Assembly: GCF_017377505.1 (NCBI RefSeq) | Contig: NZ_JAFREN010000025.1 | Coordinates: 1-64,000 of the forward strand | Reading direction: 5' to 3' | DNA from: Enterococcus sp. DIV0212c | Lineage (GTDB): Bacteria > Bacillota > Bacilli > Lactobacillales > Enterococcaceae | Length of the DNA stretch: 64,000 nucleotides | In this document: positions 42,320-52,217 of the stretch, in pieces | Layout of the letters: every line of letters starts with the position of its first letter | How positions within the stretch are numbered: the stretch's first letter is position 1 | Notes under the pieces: generated by a model | The model's input: only the letters and a program-made list of their open reading frames with translations | Database searches by the model: none | What the model was told of the DNA's origin: nothing | Translations under genes and position numbers: made by a program

Positions 42320-43033
42320 ATGACAAAAGAAACAGTCTTATATCAGCACGGAACGTTAGGTGCTTTAATGGCAGGCTTGATGGATGGGACTGAAACGATC
42401 GCTAATATTTTAAAAAAAGGCGATTTTGGGATTGGTACTTTATCTGGATTAGATGGAGAATTGATCATTTTAGATGGAAAAGCGTTTCAAGGAAGAGAAG
42501 ATGGCGCCTTGATTGCAGTAAATGAGGAACAAGAAACACCTTATGCTGCAGTAACTACATTTAAACCAACAATTACTTTCCCAGTGGACGGTCCAGTAGA
42601 TAATTTAAAAATCAACACTTTGATCCGTGAGCATTTAAAGAGTGAAAATCTTTTTCATGCAATCAAGATTCATGGGACGTTCAAAAAAGTCCATATTCGA
42701 GTAATGCCCAAGCAACAAAAACCTTATAAACGTTTAGTTGAAGTTTCCAAAGAACAGCCGGAGTTTATAAAAGGGAATGTTACTGGTACGATAGTTGGCT
42801 TTTTTACGCCTGAATTATTTCAAGGAGTGGCCGCAGCGGATCTTCATTTACATTTTATAGACGATGACCAAACATTTGGTGGACATTTGATGGATTTTGA
42901 ATTGGAGTCAGGAACAATTGAGATTGAACCGATGGATTCTTTGTTGCAGCATTTTCCGAAAAACGATGAAACATTCATTCATACAGCAATCGACTATGCT
43001 GATTTAGAGAAAGAAATTCAAGAAGCTGAATAG
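42320..43033 (+). CDS. alsD: Alpha-acetolactate decarboxylase
   Basis: This 237-residue cytoplasmic enzyme decarboxylates alpha-acetolactate to acetoin. It has the metal-binding histidines in the HLHFIDDDQTFGGHLMDF segment and the conserved QGREDGALIAV and YQHGTLGALMAGLMDG parts. The ATG at 42320 is preceded by AAAGGTG; the longer frame would start inside alsS. It is co-transcribed with alsS, as usual in lactic acid bacteria. Confidence 0.94.
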   Translation: MTKETVLYQHGTLGALMAGLMDGTETIANILKKGDFGIGTLSGLDGELIILDGKAFQGREDGALIAVNEEQETPYAAVTTFKPTITFPVDGPVDNLKINTLIREHLKSENLFHAIKIHGTFKKVHIRVMPKQQKPYKRLVEVSKEQPEFIKGNVTGTIVGFFTPELFQGVAAADLHLHFIDDDQTFGGHLMDFELESGTIEIEPMDSLLQHFPKNDETFIHTAIDYADLEKEIQEAE

Positions 43034-43034
43034 A

Positions 43035-43078
43035 AAAATGCCTAAGACATTTTCAAAATCTGTCTTAGGCATTTTATT
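43035..43078. terminator. Bidirectional terminator between alsD and rnhC
   Basis: AAAATGCCTAAGACA and TGTCTTAGGCATTTT form a perfect 15-bp stem serving the convergent genes. Confidence 0.92.
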
Positions 43079-44006
43079 ATTTTGCAGCAATTTTCTTGGC
43101 TTTTTCTGTATTAGCAAAATGAAGTTTTACATATTTACTCAATAATTCCATGCCGCCTTTGGCTAAAACTTTAGCAGCAACTTTATCAGAAGCCGTCCCT
43201 GCGCCGGAAGGAACTTTCATGCCCAATTCTTTTGATTCTTTGTCCAACTCTTCTAAAAACGCTGCTCGGCTAATGATTGAAGCTGCAGCAACTGCTACAT
43301 GATATTGCTCACCCTTTGTGATGAAATACAATTTTTCACTGACTTGATTTTGTTCACTTCGTACATATTTTTTATAATTTGCTTCTGGTGTAAATTGATC
43401 GATCAAAATTGCTTCTGGTTTGACTGGTGCAATCTCATTCAGTAATAAATAAATCGCCTGATTATGCAGCGCAACTTTCATATGCACAGCATTGTATTTA
43501 GGTTGGATCTGATTGTATTTTTCTGGTTCTACAATTAATAATTTATAAGGAATCAATTCTTTGATGACCGCAGAAAGCTGTACGATCTGAGGATCTGTCA
43601 GTTCTTTGGAATCTCTTACACCTAAAGCTTTTAATTTTGTGACCATCGTTTTATCAACGAAAGCCGCACAAACTGTGACTGGACCAAAATAGCTACCGTT
43701 GCCCACTTCATCACTACCTAAAACAGAAAGTTGACTGAAATTTGCTGGTAATGCCGTCGTTTTTTTGGAAGCTGAGGTATTTGATCCTTTACTTTGGAGT
43801 GAGGTGCCCCACTTAGCGGCAATTCGTGCTGCATCGGGCCCTTGGAAAACAACTTTTCCAGAAGTGTAGGCTGTAATCATTGTGCTTCCAGTCTTTGCAA
43901 CAAATTCACTATATGGAACATGTTTGTTTAAACAATTTTTTTCATAGTATGCATGCATTTTTTTCATCGTATCTTTGGTTACTTTGATTACTTGTGTTTG
44001 GGACAT
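43077..44006 (-). CDS. rnhC: Ribonuclease HIII
   Basis: This 309-residue protein has the N-terminal DUF3378 TBP-like domain (about 1-85) that marks RNase HIII, followed by the RNase HII-like catalytic domain with LGSDEVGNGSYFGPVTV (first Asp-Glu), VRDSKELTD, the substrate-binding region and DQF for the other acids. It removes RNA from RNA/DNA hybrids. It is transcribed alone. Confidence 0.93.
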   Translation of the reverse strand: MSQTQVIKVTKDTMKKMHAYYEKNCLNKHVPYSEFVAKTGSTMITAYTSGKVVFQGPDAARIAAKWGTSLQSKGSNTSASKKTTALPANFSQLSVLGSDEVGNGSYFGPVTVCAAFVDKTMVTKLKALGVRDSKELTDPQIVQLSAVIKELIPYKLLIVEPEKYNQIQPKYNAVHMKVALHNQAIYLLLNEIAPVKPEAILIDQFTPEANYKKYVRSEQNQVSEKLYFITKGEQYHVAVAAASIISRAAFLEELDKESKELGMKVPSGAGTASDKVAAKVLAKGGMELLSKYVKLHFANTEKAKKIAAK

Positions 44007-44127
44007 AGAGGGACTCCTTTCAAATCTTCTTATTCATAGTAAAACAAAAGTACTGAAAAGTGAAGTATGTTTCTTTGGGAAAAATTATAGACTGATTGCA
44101 GATAAACGGCTTTATAATAACGAAAAT

Positions 44128-44156
44128 TTGAGTTTTCAGAAAATCTGTGGTAGAAT
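44128..44156 (+). promoter_or_regulatory. Promoter of the rimP-nusA-infB operon
   Basis: TTGAGT (44128-44133), 17 bp, TAGAAT (44151-44156), preceded by TGTGG. The start would be near 44163, leaving a leader of over 380 nt before rimP. Confidence 0.65.
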
Positions 44157-44181
44157 ACATTATAAGTAATGATACTAGTTT

Positions 44182-44212
44182 GAGTGAGCGGATTTCTGCT
44201 CACTCTTTTTAA
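44182..44212 (+). terminator. Leader terminator of the rimP operon
   Basis: GAGTGAGC and GCTCACTC form a perfect 8-bp stem, followed by TTTTT, only 20 nt after the predicted start point. It may act as an attenuator. Confidence 0.7.
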
Positions 44213-44258
44213 TGGAGTAACATAGGCGGAAAGTGTGATGAAAGATTGATAGAATCCA

Positions 44259-44512
44259 CTTTTCATTGTCTAGCTACATGAACCAGCACTTCGGAAAAAA
44301 GATAATTATCGTTGTCGGCAAAAAAACACCGAAAACAATAATTCCTATTTTTCTGTCAGTGCCAAACGGTTCATTCTGCTTTTCATTGTCTAGCTACATG
44401 AACCAGCGCTTCGGGAAAAGATAATTATCGTTGTCGGCAAAAAAACACCGAAAACAATAATTCCTATTTTTCTGTCAGTGCCAAACGGTTCATTCCACTT
44501 TTCATTGTCTAG
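44259..44512 (+). repeat. Tandem direct repeat, 120 bp x 2.1, in the rimP leader
   Basis: Copy 1 (44259-44378) and copy 2 (44379-44497) differ at only a few positions, including a one-base deletion in an A-run, and a third partial copy of 15 bp follows (44498-44512). Each unit contains an imperfect inverted repeat (AATTATCGTTGTCGG against CCGAAAACAATAATT). No ORF is present. Confidence 0.92.
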
Positions 44513-44545
44513 TACGTTACATAAATCTCGAAGGAGGCGAAAATT

Positions 44546-45019
44546 TTGAGTAGTGTTGTGGAAACTGTTACCGAGTTAGTCACACCAATCTTAGAAAAAC
44601 AAAATTTTGAACTTGTAGAAGTAGAGTTTGTCAAGGAAGGAAGAGACTGGTTTCTCCGTGTCTTTATTGATAAAGAAGGCGGTATTGATATCTTAGACTG
44701 TGCACTTGTTAGTGAGCAGCTAGATGAAAAGCTTGATGCTATGGATCCTGATCCGATTCCCCAAGCGTACTTCTTGGAAGTGTCCTCACCGGGAGCTGAA
44801 CGTCCGCTGAAGAAAGAAAGCGACTATGAAAATGCAGTTGGAGAATACATTCATGTTTCACTTTATCAAACGATCGATGGTGAAAAGCAATTTGAAGGTA
44901 TCTTAAAAACAGTAGATAAAGATCAGTTGACCTTGACAGTCAAAATTAAAACAAGAGTCAAAGATTATACATTTGAACGAAAAAACATTGCCAAAGCTCG
45001 TTTAGCAATTCAGTTTTAA
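44546..45019 (+). CDS. rimP: Ribosome maturation factor RimP
   Basis: This 157-residue protein has the two-domain RimP form: an N-terminal alpha/beta domain with [38 protein letters not shown] and a C-terminal SH3-like barrel, with the link [15 protein letters not shown]. It aids 30S subunit maturation. The start is TTG, chosen because AAGGAGG lies 8 nt before it and the upstream sequence has no other start; TTG can limit expression. Confidence 0.92.
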   Translation: MSSVVETVTELVTPILEKQNFELVEVEFVKEGRDWFLRVFIDKEGGIDILDCALVSEQLDEKLDAMDPDPIPQAYFLEVSSPGAERPLKKESDYENAVGEYIHVSLYQTIDGEKQFEGILKTVDKDQLTLTVKIKTRVKDYTFERKNIAKARLAIQF

Positions 45020-45143
45020 TAAGTAAAAACATAAAGCAGAACTTTCCAGTTTTTGCTTATCACGAGATGCAGGAATTGACCTGAAAAAGGTTGATCAGCT
45101 CCGTTCACCTTTCATTTAGACAGTAGGAGGAAATGATAAAAAA

Positions 45144-46325
45144 ATGAGCAAAGAAATGTTAAATGCACTAGATGCATTAGAAGCTGAAAAAGGTATTTCT
45201 AAAGAGATTGTGATTGATGCACTGGAAGCAGCATTAGTTTCCGCATACAAAAGACATTATGGGCAAGCCCAAAACGTTGAAGTAGAATTCGATGGTAAAA
45301 AAGGCAATATTCATGTTTATGCTGTTAAAGAAGTAACGGAAGAAGTTTTTGATTCGCAACTTGAAGTATCACTAAAAGAAGCGATGGAAGTGAATAAAGC
45401 TTACGAAATGGGTGATAAAATCCGTTTTGAAGTAACACCAAAAGATTTCGGACGAATTGCTGCACAAACAGCTAAACAAGTTATTTTACAACGCGTTCGT
45501 GAAGCAGAAAGAAACATTATTTATAACGAATTCAGCGCTTACGAAAATGACATCATGCAAGGAATCGTTGAAAGACAAGACCGTCGCTACATTTATGTAA
45601 ACTTAGGAAAAATCGAAGCTGTTTTATCTAAGCAAGATCAAATGCCAAATGAATTTTACCAACCCCATGATCGTATTAAAGTATACGTTTCAAGAGTTGA
45701 AAATACATCAAAAGGCCCACAAGTTTTTGTAAGCCGTAGTCATCCGGATTTATTGAAGCGATTATTTGAACAAGAAATCCCAGAAGTGTATGATGGAATT
45801 GTAGAGATCGTCAGCATTGCTCGTGAAGCAGGCGACCGTTCAAAAGTTTCTGTTCGTTCAACTGACCCGAATATCGATCCTGTTGGAACTTGTGTAGGAC
45901 CAAAAGGCCAACGTGTTCAAGCAATTGTTAATGAGTTAAAAGGTGAAAACATGGATATCGTTGAATGGAGCGAAGACCCAGCTATTTTCATCAGCAATGC
46001 ATTGAACCCTGCCCAAGTAGTTGATGTTATCTTTGATCCAAATAATAGCAAAGCTTGTACAGTTGTTGTTCCAGATTATCAGTTATCACTTGCGATTGGT
46101 AAAAGAGGTCAAAATGCTCGTTTAGCAGCTAAATTGACTGGTTTTAAAATCGATATCAAACCAGAATCTGAAATGGAAGCTTACTACGCAGAACATGCAG
46201 AAAATCAAGATACTCCTGAAGAAGAAGCACATGATGAAGCAATCGTGGCCTCTGATATGACTGCTGATGATTACGAAAACGTTGAGTTTGAAGAAAAAAC
46301 AGCAGAAGACGAAGAACAAGTTTAA
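45144..46325 (+). CDS. nusA: Transcription termination/antitermination protein NusA
   Basis: This 393-residue protein has the NusA N-terminal RNA polymerase-binding domain (about 1-125), an S1 domain (about 133-200), and two KH domains (about 205-345, with GPKGQRVQAI and IGKRGQNARLAAKLTG). The C-terminal tail (about 350-393) is very acidic, and the acidic repeat domains of E. coli are lacking, as usual in Firmicutes. AGGAGG lies 13 nt upstream; a 4-codon out-of-frame ATG frame (45134-45148) lies between and overlaps the start. Confidence 0.95.
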   Translation: MSKEMLNALDALEAEKGISKEIVIDALEAALVSAYKRHYGQAQNVEVEFDGKKGNIHVYAVKEVTEEVFDSQLEVSLKEAMEVNKAYEMGDKIRFEVTPKDFGRIAAQTAKQVILQRVREAERNIIYNEFSAYENDIMQGIVERQDRRYIYVNLGKIEAVLSKQDQMPNEFYQPHDRIKVYVSRVENTSKGPQVFVSRSHPDLLKRLFEQEIPEVYDGIVEIVSIAREAGDRSKVSVRSTDPNIDPVGTCVGPKGQRVQAIVNELKGENMDIVEWSEDPAIFISNALNPAQVVDVIFDPNNSKACTVVVPDYQLSLAIGKRGQNARLAAKLTGFKIDIKPESEMEAYYAEHAENQDTPEEEAHDEAIVASDMTADDYENVEFEEKTAEDEEQV

Positions 46326-46343
46326 CCATTTGGAGGGAATCAA

Positions 46344-46640
46344 ATGAAAAAAAGAAAAATCCCAATGCGTAAATCTGTTGTTTCAGGCGAAATGAAACCG
46401 AAAAAAGAATTAGTTCGAATCACGCGTTCTAAAGAAGGCGAAGTGGCAATCGATCCTACAGGGAAAATGCCAGGACGTGGGGCTTATATTTCACTTGAGC
46501 CTAAAGAAGTCCAAGATGCTTGGGATAAACATATCTTAGACCGTGTGCTAGAAACGACATTGACAGATACTTTTTATCAAGAATTATTAGACTATGTTGA
46601 ACATCAAAAAGCACGGAATGAGTTGTTCGGCAATGGATAA
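46344..46640 (+). CDS. ylxR: YlxR (RnpM) RNA-binding protein
   Basis: This 98-residue basic protein has the DUF448 signature: PMRKSVVSGEMKPKKELVRITR and GRGAYISLEPKEVQDAW. Recent work on the family links it to modulation of RNase P (name RnpM). The usual start CVxCR motif is SVVSG here, without the two cysteines. The gene overlaps the following one by 8 nt. Confidence 0.9.
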   Translation: MKKRKIPMRKSVVSGEMKPKKELVRITRSKEGEVAIDPTGKMPGRGAYISLEPKEVQDAWDKHILDRVLETTLTDTFYQELLDYVEHQKARNELFGNG

Positions 46641-46935
46641 AGAAAAAATACTGAATTTATTAGGTTTGGCTATGAGAGCTGGAAAACTAGTAACTGGTGA
46701 AGAATTGACTATCGGTGATATCCGCAGCAATAAAGCAAAATTCGTTTTTGTTGCGGCAGATGCTAGTGACAATACAAGAAAAAAAATAAAGGACAAATGT
46801 TCTTATTACAATGTTCCTTGCGATGAGTCGTTTTTACATTCAGAATTAAGTCACGCAATCGGCAGAACGCGTATGGTGATCGGTATTAATGATCAAGGCT
46901 TTGCGACCAAGTTCAAGGAACTAATCAAAGGTTAG
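46633..46935 (+). CDS. ylxQ: YlxQ, L7Ae-family K-turn RNA-binding protein
   Basis: This 100-residue protein is of the ribosomal L7Ae/L30e/YlxQ type: LLGLAMRAGKLVTGEE at the N-terminus, AKFVFVAADASDNTRKKI and VPCDESFLHSELSHAIG. Members bind kink-turn RNA. The ATG at 46633 overlaps the end of ylxR and is the usual family start; the longer frame back to 46594 lies wholly within ylxR. Confidence 0.9.
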   Translation: MDKEKILNLLGLAMRAGKLVTGEELTIGDIRSNKAKFVFVAADASDNTRKKIKDKCSYYNVPCDESFLHSELSHAIGRTRMVIGINDQGFATKFKELIKG

Positions 46936-46947
46936 GAAGGTGATTGC

Positions 46948-49578
46948 ATGGGGAAAAAAAGAATTTATGAATTAGCCAAAGAAATCAATCAATCGAGTAA
47001 AGATGTTGTCGAAAAAGCACATGCTTTAGGTATGGATGTGAAAAATCACATGGGCGCAATTTCTTCTGAGGACGAATCAAAACTTCGTAGCTCATTTGGA
47101 GGAAACAAGCCTGCAAATCCGCAACAAAAACCAGTGGCGAAACCACAAGCAACACAAAACGGTCAGCCACAAACAAAACCAGCAAATCCAAAACCAGCTA
47201 ACCAAAATGGAAATAGACCAAACCAAAACCAACATAGACCGCAACAAAACGGTCAACAAAACCGTCCGCAACAAAATAACCAAAATCAAAACCGTCCAGC
47301 ACAACAAGGACAACAAAATAATCAAAACCGCAACAACCAAAATCGAAACATGCAAGGAAGCAGCCAAAATATGACTCAAAACCGTTCGAATCAAGGACAG
47401 CAAAATCGTCCGCAGCAAAACAACCAGAATCAAAACCGTCCAGCACAACAAGGACAACAAAATAATCAAAATCGTAACACTCAAAACAACCAAAACCGTA
47501 ATACACAAAGCAATACGCAAGGGACGAACCAAAATCGTCCTACACAAAATACAACTCAAAACCGTCCAGCACAAACAGGACAACAAAACCGTCCGCAACA
47601 AGGACAAACGAACCAAAACAGCAACAACACACAAGGTAATCAAAACCGTAACAATACTAACACTGGAAACCGCAACAATAGTTTCGGTGGCGGCGGTGGA
47701 CAAAACCGTAACCGTAATGGCTACAACAACCAAAACCGCAACAGATTCAACAAAAAAGGCAAAAAAGGTAAATACCAAGAATCAACAAAACCAGCAGTGC
47801 CAGCACGTAAATTCCGTGAATTGCCAGATGTATTAGAATATACAGAAGGAATGAACGTAGCAGATATCGCGAAGAAAATTCACCGCGAGCCAGCTGAAAT
47901 CATCAAAAAACTATTCATGATGGGCGTTATGGTCAATCAAAATCAATCATTAGATAAAGAAACGATTGAATTATTAGCAGTTGATTATGGTATGGAACCA
48001 CAAGAAAAAGTTCAAGTTGATGTTGCTGATATCGATAAATTCTTCGAACCAGAAGCGTTAGTTGAAGAAAATCTTGTAACACGTCCTCCAGTTGTAACAA
48101 TCATGGGACACGTTGACCATGGTAAAACGACATTGCTAGATACATTGCGTAATTCACGTGTAACTTCTGGTGAAGCAGGTGGTATCACTCAGCATATCGG
48201 TGCTTACCAAATCGATATCGACGGTAAACCAATCACTTTCTTAGATACACCAGGACATGCTGCCTTTACAAGTATGCGTGCTCGTGGAGCAGGTATTACA
48301 GATATTACGATTTTAGTTGTTGCAGCAGATGATGGCGTAATGCCGCAAACGGTTGAAGCAATCAACCATGCCAAAGCAGCTGAAGTACCAATTATCGTAG
48401 CAGTCAATAAAGTTGATAAACCAGGCGCTAATCCAGATCACGTGAAACAAGAATTAAGTGAACACGGTTTGATTCCAGAAGAATGGGGCGGAGATACGAT
48501 CTTCGTAAACATTTCAGCGAAATTCAATCAAAACATTGACGAATTATTAGAAAATATTCTTTTGATCGCCGAAGTAGAAGATTTGAAAGCTGATCCAACA
48601 CAACGTGCGATCGGTACAGTAATCGAAGCTCGTTTAGATAAAGGAAAAGGACCAGTTGCGACATTACTTGTTCAACAAGGTTCATTACGCGTTGGAGATC
48701 CAATCGTTGTTGGTAATACCTTCGGACGTGTCCGTGTTATGACGAATGATATTGGTCGTCGTGATAAAGCAGTAGGACCTGCAACACCAGTTGAAATCAC
48801 TGGATTGAATGATGTACCACAAGCTGGCGATCGTTTTGTTGTCTTTGAAGATGAAAAAACAGCTCGTCAAGCAGGTGAAGAACGTGGCAAACGTGCGGTT
48901 CTTGAACAACGTTCATCAAACAATCGTGTAACTTTAGATAATCTATTCGAAAGCCTAAAAGAAGGCGAACTGAAAGATGTTAACGTGATTATCAAAGCAG
49001 ATGTACAAGGTACTGCTGAAGCATTAGCAGCTAGCTTACAAAAAATCGAAGTTGCAGGCGTTCGTGTGAAAATTGTTCACTCAGCTGTAGGTGCAATCAA
49101 TGAAAGTGACGTGACTCTTGCTGCAGCAAGTAATGCGATCATCATCGGTTTTAATGTACGCCCTACACCGCAAGCGAAACAACAATCAGATCAAGAAGAA
49201 GTAGACATTCGTTTACACCGTATCATCTACAAAGCAATCGAAGAAATCGAAACAGCTATGAAAGGGATGCTAGATCCTGAATTTGAAGAGAAAATCACTG
49301 GACAAATGACTGTTCGTGAACTTTACAAAGTATCTAAAGTTGGAACGATTGCTGGTTGTTACGTAACAGAAGGCTCTATCCGTCGTGATAGCGGCGTTCG
49401 TGTGATTCGTGACGGAATCGTTATCTTTGAAGGAAAACTTTCTAGTTTGAAACGATTCAAAGATGATGCTAAAGAAGTTAAACTTGGCTTTGAATGTGGT
49501 GCAATGGTTGAAAACTTCAATGATCTTAAAGTTGACGATGTAATCGAAGGCTTTGTTATGGAAGAAATCAAACAATAA
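46948..49578 (+). CDS. infB: Translation initiation factor IF-2
   Basis: This 876-residue GTPase has an N-terminal IF2N-like helical motif (1-55), a long low-complexity Asn/Gln/Arg-rich region (about 55-270), a second IF2_N domain (about 285-340), the G domain (from about 380, with [14 protein letters not shown] and NKVDK), domain II and the C-terminal domains IV-like that bind fMet-tRNA. The G and C parts are standard. The low-complexity region is longer than I recall for E. faecalis IF-2 and contains an internal sequence duplication. Confidence 0.96.
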   Translation: MGKKRIYELAKEINQSSKDVVEKAHALGMDVKNHMGAISSEDESKLRSSFGGNKPANPQQKPVAKPQATQNGQPQTKPANPKPANQNGNRPNQNQHRPQQNGQQNRPQQNNQNQNRPAQQGQQNNQNRNNQNRNMQGSSQNMTQNRSNQGQQNRPQQNNQNQNRPAQQGQQNNQNRNTQNNQNRNTQSNTQGTNQNRPTQNTTQNRPAQTGQQNRPQQGQTNQNSNNTQGNQNRNNTNTGNRNNSFGGGGGQNRNRNGYNNQNRNRFNKKGKKGKYQESTKPAVPARKFRELPDVLEYTEGMNVADIAKKIHREPAEIIKKLFMMGVMVNQNQSLDKETIELLAVDYGMEPQEKVQVDVADIDKFFEPEALVEENLVTRPPVVTIMGHVDHGKTTLLDTLRNSRVTSGEAGGITQHIGAYQIDIDGKPITFLDTPGHAAFTSMRARGAGITDITILVVAADDGVMPQTVEAINHAKAAEVPIIVAVNKVDKPGANPDHVKQELSEHGLIPEEWGGDTIFVNISAKFNQNIDELLENILLIAEVEDLKADPTQRAIGTVIEARLDKGKGPVATLLVQQGSLRVGDPIVVGNTFGRVRVMTNDIGRRDKAVGPATPVEITGLNDVPQAGDRFVVFEDEKTARQAGEERGKRAVLEQRSSNNRVTLDNLFESLKEGELKDVNVIIKADVQGTAEALAASLQKIEVAGVRVKIVHSAVGAINESDVTLAAASNAIIIGFNVRPTPQAKQQSDQEEVDIRLHRIIYKAIEEIETAMKGMLDPEFEEKITGQMTVRELYKVSKVGTIAGCYVTEGSIRRDSGVRVIRDGIVIFEGKLSSLKRFKDDAKEVKLGFECGAMVENFNDLKVDDVIEGFVMEEIKQ
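47200..47760 (+). repeat. Asn/Gln-rich repeat region inside infB
   Basis: Units such as [21 protein letters not shown] recur: one copy lies at about 47258-47320 and another at about 47399-47461, nearly identical at DNA level. Shorter NQNR units fill the rest, followed by a GGGGG and basic KKGKKGK end. Composition is almost only Asn, Gln, Arg, Thr, Pro and Gly. Confidence 0.85.
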
Positions 49579-49611
49579 AAATAAATAAAAGTAGAGAGAA
49601 GGAGAAACAGT

Positions 49612-49962
49612 ATGGCAAATTATCGTGACCGCCGAGTAGGTCAAGAAATTATGCGTGAGATCAATGATATATTGAGAAAACGCGTAAGAGACCCACGTGT
49701 GCAAGACATTACAATTACAGATGTTCGAGTGACTGGGGATCTACAACAAGCAACGATTTATTACAGTTTGTTATCTGATCTAGCTTCTGATCAACAAAAA
49801 GCGCAACAAGGATTAGATAAAGCCAAAGGATTGATCCGTAAAGAATTAGGCCAACATTTGACGTTATACAAAACGCCAGAACTAATTTTTGAAAAAGATG
49901 AATCTGTTCAATATGGAAATCATATCGATGACCTGATTCGTAAATTGAATCAAGGAGAATAG
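49612..49962 (+). CDS. rbfA: Ribosome-binding factor A
   Basis: This 116-residue KH-like protein has the family start [27 protein letters not shown] and [17 protein letters not shown]. It binds the 30S subunit during late maturation. GAAGGAG precedes the ATG. It ends the first part of the operon; a terminator follows and truB comes only after two unrelated genes. Confidence 0.93.
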   Translation: MANYRDRRVGQEIMREINDILRKRVRDPRVQDITITDVRVTGDLQQATIYYSLLSDLASDQQKAQQGLDKAKGLIRKELGQHLTLYKTPELIFEKDESVQYGNHIDDLIRKLNQGE

Positions 49963-50034
49963 AATAAAGCACTGTGAAAAGCATTTAGCTAAAAGAGAAA
50001 TAAACTGCTTTTTACTCACGATTTATTCAAATGT

Positions 50035-50081
50035 AAAGCGTAAACCAAAACGGTTATCTAGTTTTGGTTTACGCTTTTTTG
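50035..50081 (+). terminator. Terminator after rbfA
   Basis: AAGCGTAAACCAAAAC pairs with GTTTTGGTTTACGCTT perfectly (16 bp), followed by TTTTT. Confidence 0.93.
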
Positions 50082-50084
50082 TGT

Positions 50085-50530
50085 AACAAAGACTTTCTCT
50101 ATAAAAACCAAATAACGGAATTTAGTATCGCAAAATGGATGAAAAATATTTCTATCGAAGATAATGAGCAACCTCTAATAATTCCAAAATAACTATAAAA
50201 TAAACTGGTATTAAACTTTTTCTATTGTTATATCTAAAACATATGAGAATATATTTAATTTATATGTTTTTTAAAAATCAAATTTGTCATTTTTTTGTCT
50301 TTTTTTGAACTATTATTTCATTTAAAAGGTAGTAAAATAAATTTAGTTAAAAGTTAGTTATATTTTATCGTTTGAGAGTATAAGAAAACTGTTGGTTTCT
50401 AATAATAACCAAAATGGAAATTGGGAGACTAAGATCATTTTTTAGATCAAAAGGAACATTCTTATGGAGATTACGCTTTAGAAAAACAATTAATAAAAAT
50501 GTATCAACTAATTTGAAGGAGTGGATTTAC
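50085..50530. other. Gene-free AT-rich leader of the lectin-like gene
   Basis: No ORF with a ribosome binding site is seen. Very AT-rich DNA at 50200-50400 should hold the promoter, but no clear -35/-10 pair with good spacing was found. Confidence 0.45.
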
Positions 50531-51973
50531 ATGAAAAAATTAATTTTATCATCATTGATCGTTGCGGCGTTCTCTAGCAGTGTTTTTGTTTTGGGGAACC
50601 AAGTAGTTTTTGGGGAAGAAAAAACAGATAGTCGAAACGTAGATATCAACGATTCTGGGGATATTGAACTAAGTGATTACTTTACGGCACATGGTGATGC
50701 TATATTTATTGATAGTGATACTGTGCAGTTGACTTCAAGTGAACCAAATCAGTTTGGTGCCATCACGCTGAATTCAAAGATGACTTTTGACGAAAAAACT
50801 TTGAAAATTGGTTTTGATGTTGTTCACGGAACTGATGCAAAAGCAGGAAATGGAATTGGAGCAGCTTTTCATGATGGAAATATTGGTGAAATCGGCAAAG
50901 CCGGTATTAATGGTAGTGGTTTAGGAATTTTAGGATTGAAAAAAGGTATAGGATTTGAAGTTAATACATATCTTGATCCAGCAATACCAGAGCATGGCGG
51001 AATTGCTCCTACCGGTCCACATTTCGGCTTTGTTGATACTGATAACGGTGATTATTTATTAGGTTACAATATGCTAGATATACCATTAACTGCAGGAATT
51101 GGAAAGTTGTCATTTTACACTCATGATTATGGTGCTGGAATGTTACTTTTGAGGAGTAATTATAATTATGATTCCGTAGTTGGTTCGGCAGTTTCTACTG
51201 GGCAAGAAAAAGCCTTTACTCTAGCTGCAACTACAGGTAAAACAGGTAGCAGACAAATCGTGAAATTAAAAAATCTAACGGCTAGACTCAATATACCGGA
51301 ATTAAAAGCCAATAACATCGAAATTCAACAAGACGAAAAATTTAATGAATTTGATCCAAGAATTGGTTTAGAAGCTACAGATAAGACCACAGGAGATTTA
51401 ACAGATAAGATTCAAGTGATGCCTTATCACCTAAATAGTGCTATTCCAGGTACGTATAAGGTTCCTTATGTAGTAAAGAACAGCCGAAATGAAGTAGCAA
51501 GAAAAACAATTAAAGTCAAAGTAAACGTCAATGATACATGGTCAAATGGTAAAACATCCGGCTGGAAAATGTTTTCTGGTCAAGATATTCAATTGCTTAA
51601 AGATCCAGAAAATGCATTAGTGGGCGATTATGCTTTTTATTCAGATAATCATGCCAGTCTATATAAACATTTTACCGGTGTTGATGCTCTAGAAAAAGGT
51701 GAAGAATATCGTGCCACACTTTATGTCAAACCACAAAATGGTAAACCAGAAAGTAATCGTGTGAAAGTATCGTTGAAAGAAGATCTTGCTGGAAAAGAAA
51801 GCAGAGAACTTATCAATAACTTTCTGCCTAAAGATCAGTTAGATGAAAATGGTTATTACAGAATAAGTCAAACATTCAAAGTAAGCGAAAACGAAACAAA
51901 TCCTTTAATTGTTGTCGAAAACTTTAGTCCTGGATATATTGGTTCTATTAATATATCTAAAATTGTTAAGTGA
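50531..51973 (+). CDS. Secreted lectin-like multidomain protein
   Basis: This 480-residue protein has a signal peptide (about 1-28, cut after VFG), an L-type (legume-like) lectin beta-sandwich (about 40-255, with NGIGAAFHDGNIGE and KKGIGFEVNTYLDPA), a bacterial Ig-like DUF5011-type domain (about 260-340, from LKANNIEIQQDEKFNEFD to the KVNVNDTW segment) and a C-terminal carbohydrate-binding-like beta domain (about 345-480). There is no LPXTG, WxL or transmembrane anchor, so it should be released or wall-bound by affinity. Similar lectin domains occur in surface proteins encoded with WxL clusters. The start has AAGGAG 10 nt upstream; a longer frame from 50414 is rejected because the signal peptide starts at 50531. 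Confidence 0.78.
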   Translation: MKKLILSSLIVAAFSSSVFVLGNQVVFGEEKTDSRNVDINDSGDIELSDYFTAHGDAIFIDSDTVQLTSSEPNQFGAITLNSKMTFDEKTLKIGFDVVHGTDAKAGNGIGAAFHDGNIGEIGKAGINGSGLGILGLKKGIGFEVNTYLDPAIPEHGGIAPTGPHFGFVDTDNGDYLLGYNMLDIPLTAGIGKLSFYTHDYGAGMLLLRSNYNYDSVVGSAVSTGQEKAFTLAATTGKTGSRQIVKLKNLTARLNIPELKANNIEIQQDEKFNEFDPRIGLEATDKTTGDLTDKIQVMPYHLNSAIPGTYKVPYVVKNSRNEVARKTIKVKVNVNDTWSNGKTSGWKMFSGQDIQLLKDPENALVGDYAFYSDNHASLYKHFTGVDALEKGEEYRATLYVKPQNGKPESNRVKVSLKEDLAGKESRELINNFLPKDQLDENGYYRISQTFKVSENETNPLIVVENFSPGYIGSINISKIVK

Positions 51974-52026
51974 ATAAATTTAGTTGATTAGTTAGAGAAT
52001 TTAAACTATAGCTATTAATAGAGATG

Positions 52027-52062
52027 GGAAAGCTGAATGGGATTATTCCTTTTCAGCTTTTC
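52027..52062 (+). terminator. Terminator of the lectin-like gene
   Basis: AAAGCTGAA and TTCAGCTTT form a 9-bp stem followed by TCTTC; a moderately strong terminator. Confidence 0.65.
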
Positions 52063-52217
52063 TTCTTGTTCTAATACTCTTTTGTAATAGACTTATTTTT
52101 TGTAACTATATTGAAAGAAACTGTAATATTTTTAACGATCAAATAAATAAAATCTATGCTATTATGTATAGTACAAGTCCTATCAAAGATACTGTTGAAG
52201 AAAATGGAGGGTTAGTA

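Noticed and set aside
43975..44169. A 64-codon plus-strand frame upstream of the rimP promoter
   Set aside because: It overlaps the start of rnhC on the other strand and contains the promoter at 44128-44156; no ribosome binding site.
44259..44512. Reading the tandem repeat as a CRISPR array
   Set aside because: The units abut directly with no unique spacers, are 120 bp long, and no cas genes are near.
47092..47778. A 228-codon minus-strand open frame opposite infB
   Set aside because: It is the antisense image of the Asn/Gln codon repeats, giving an artificial Val/Leu-rich protein; no ribosome binding site.
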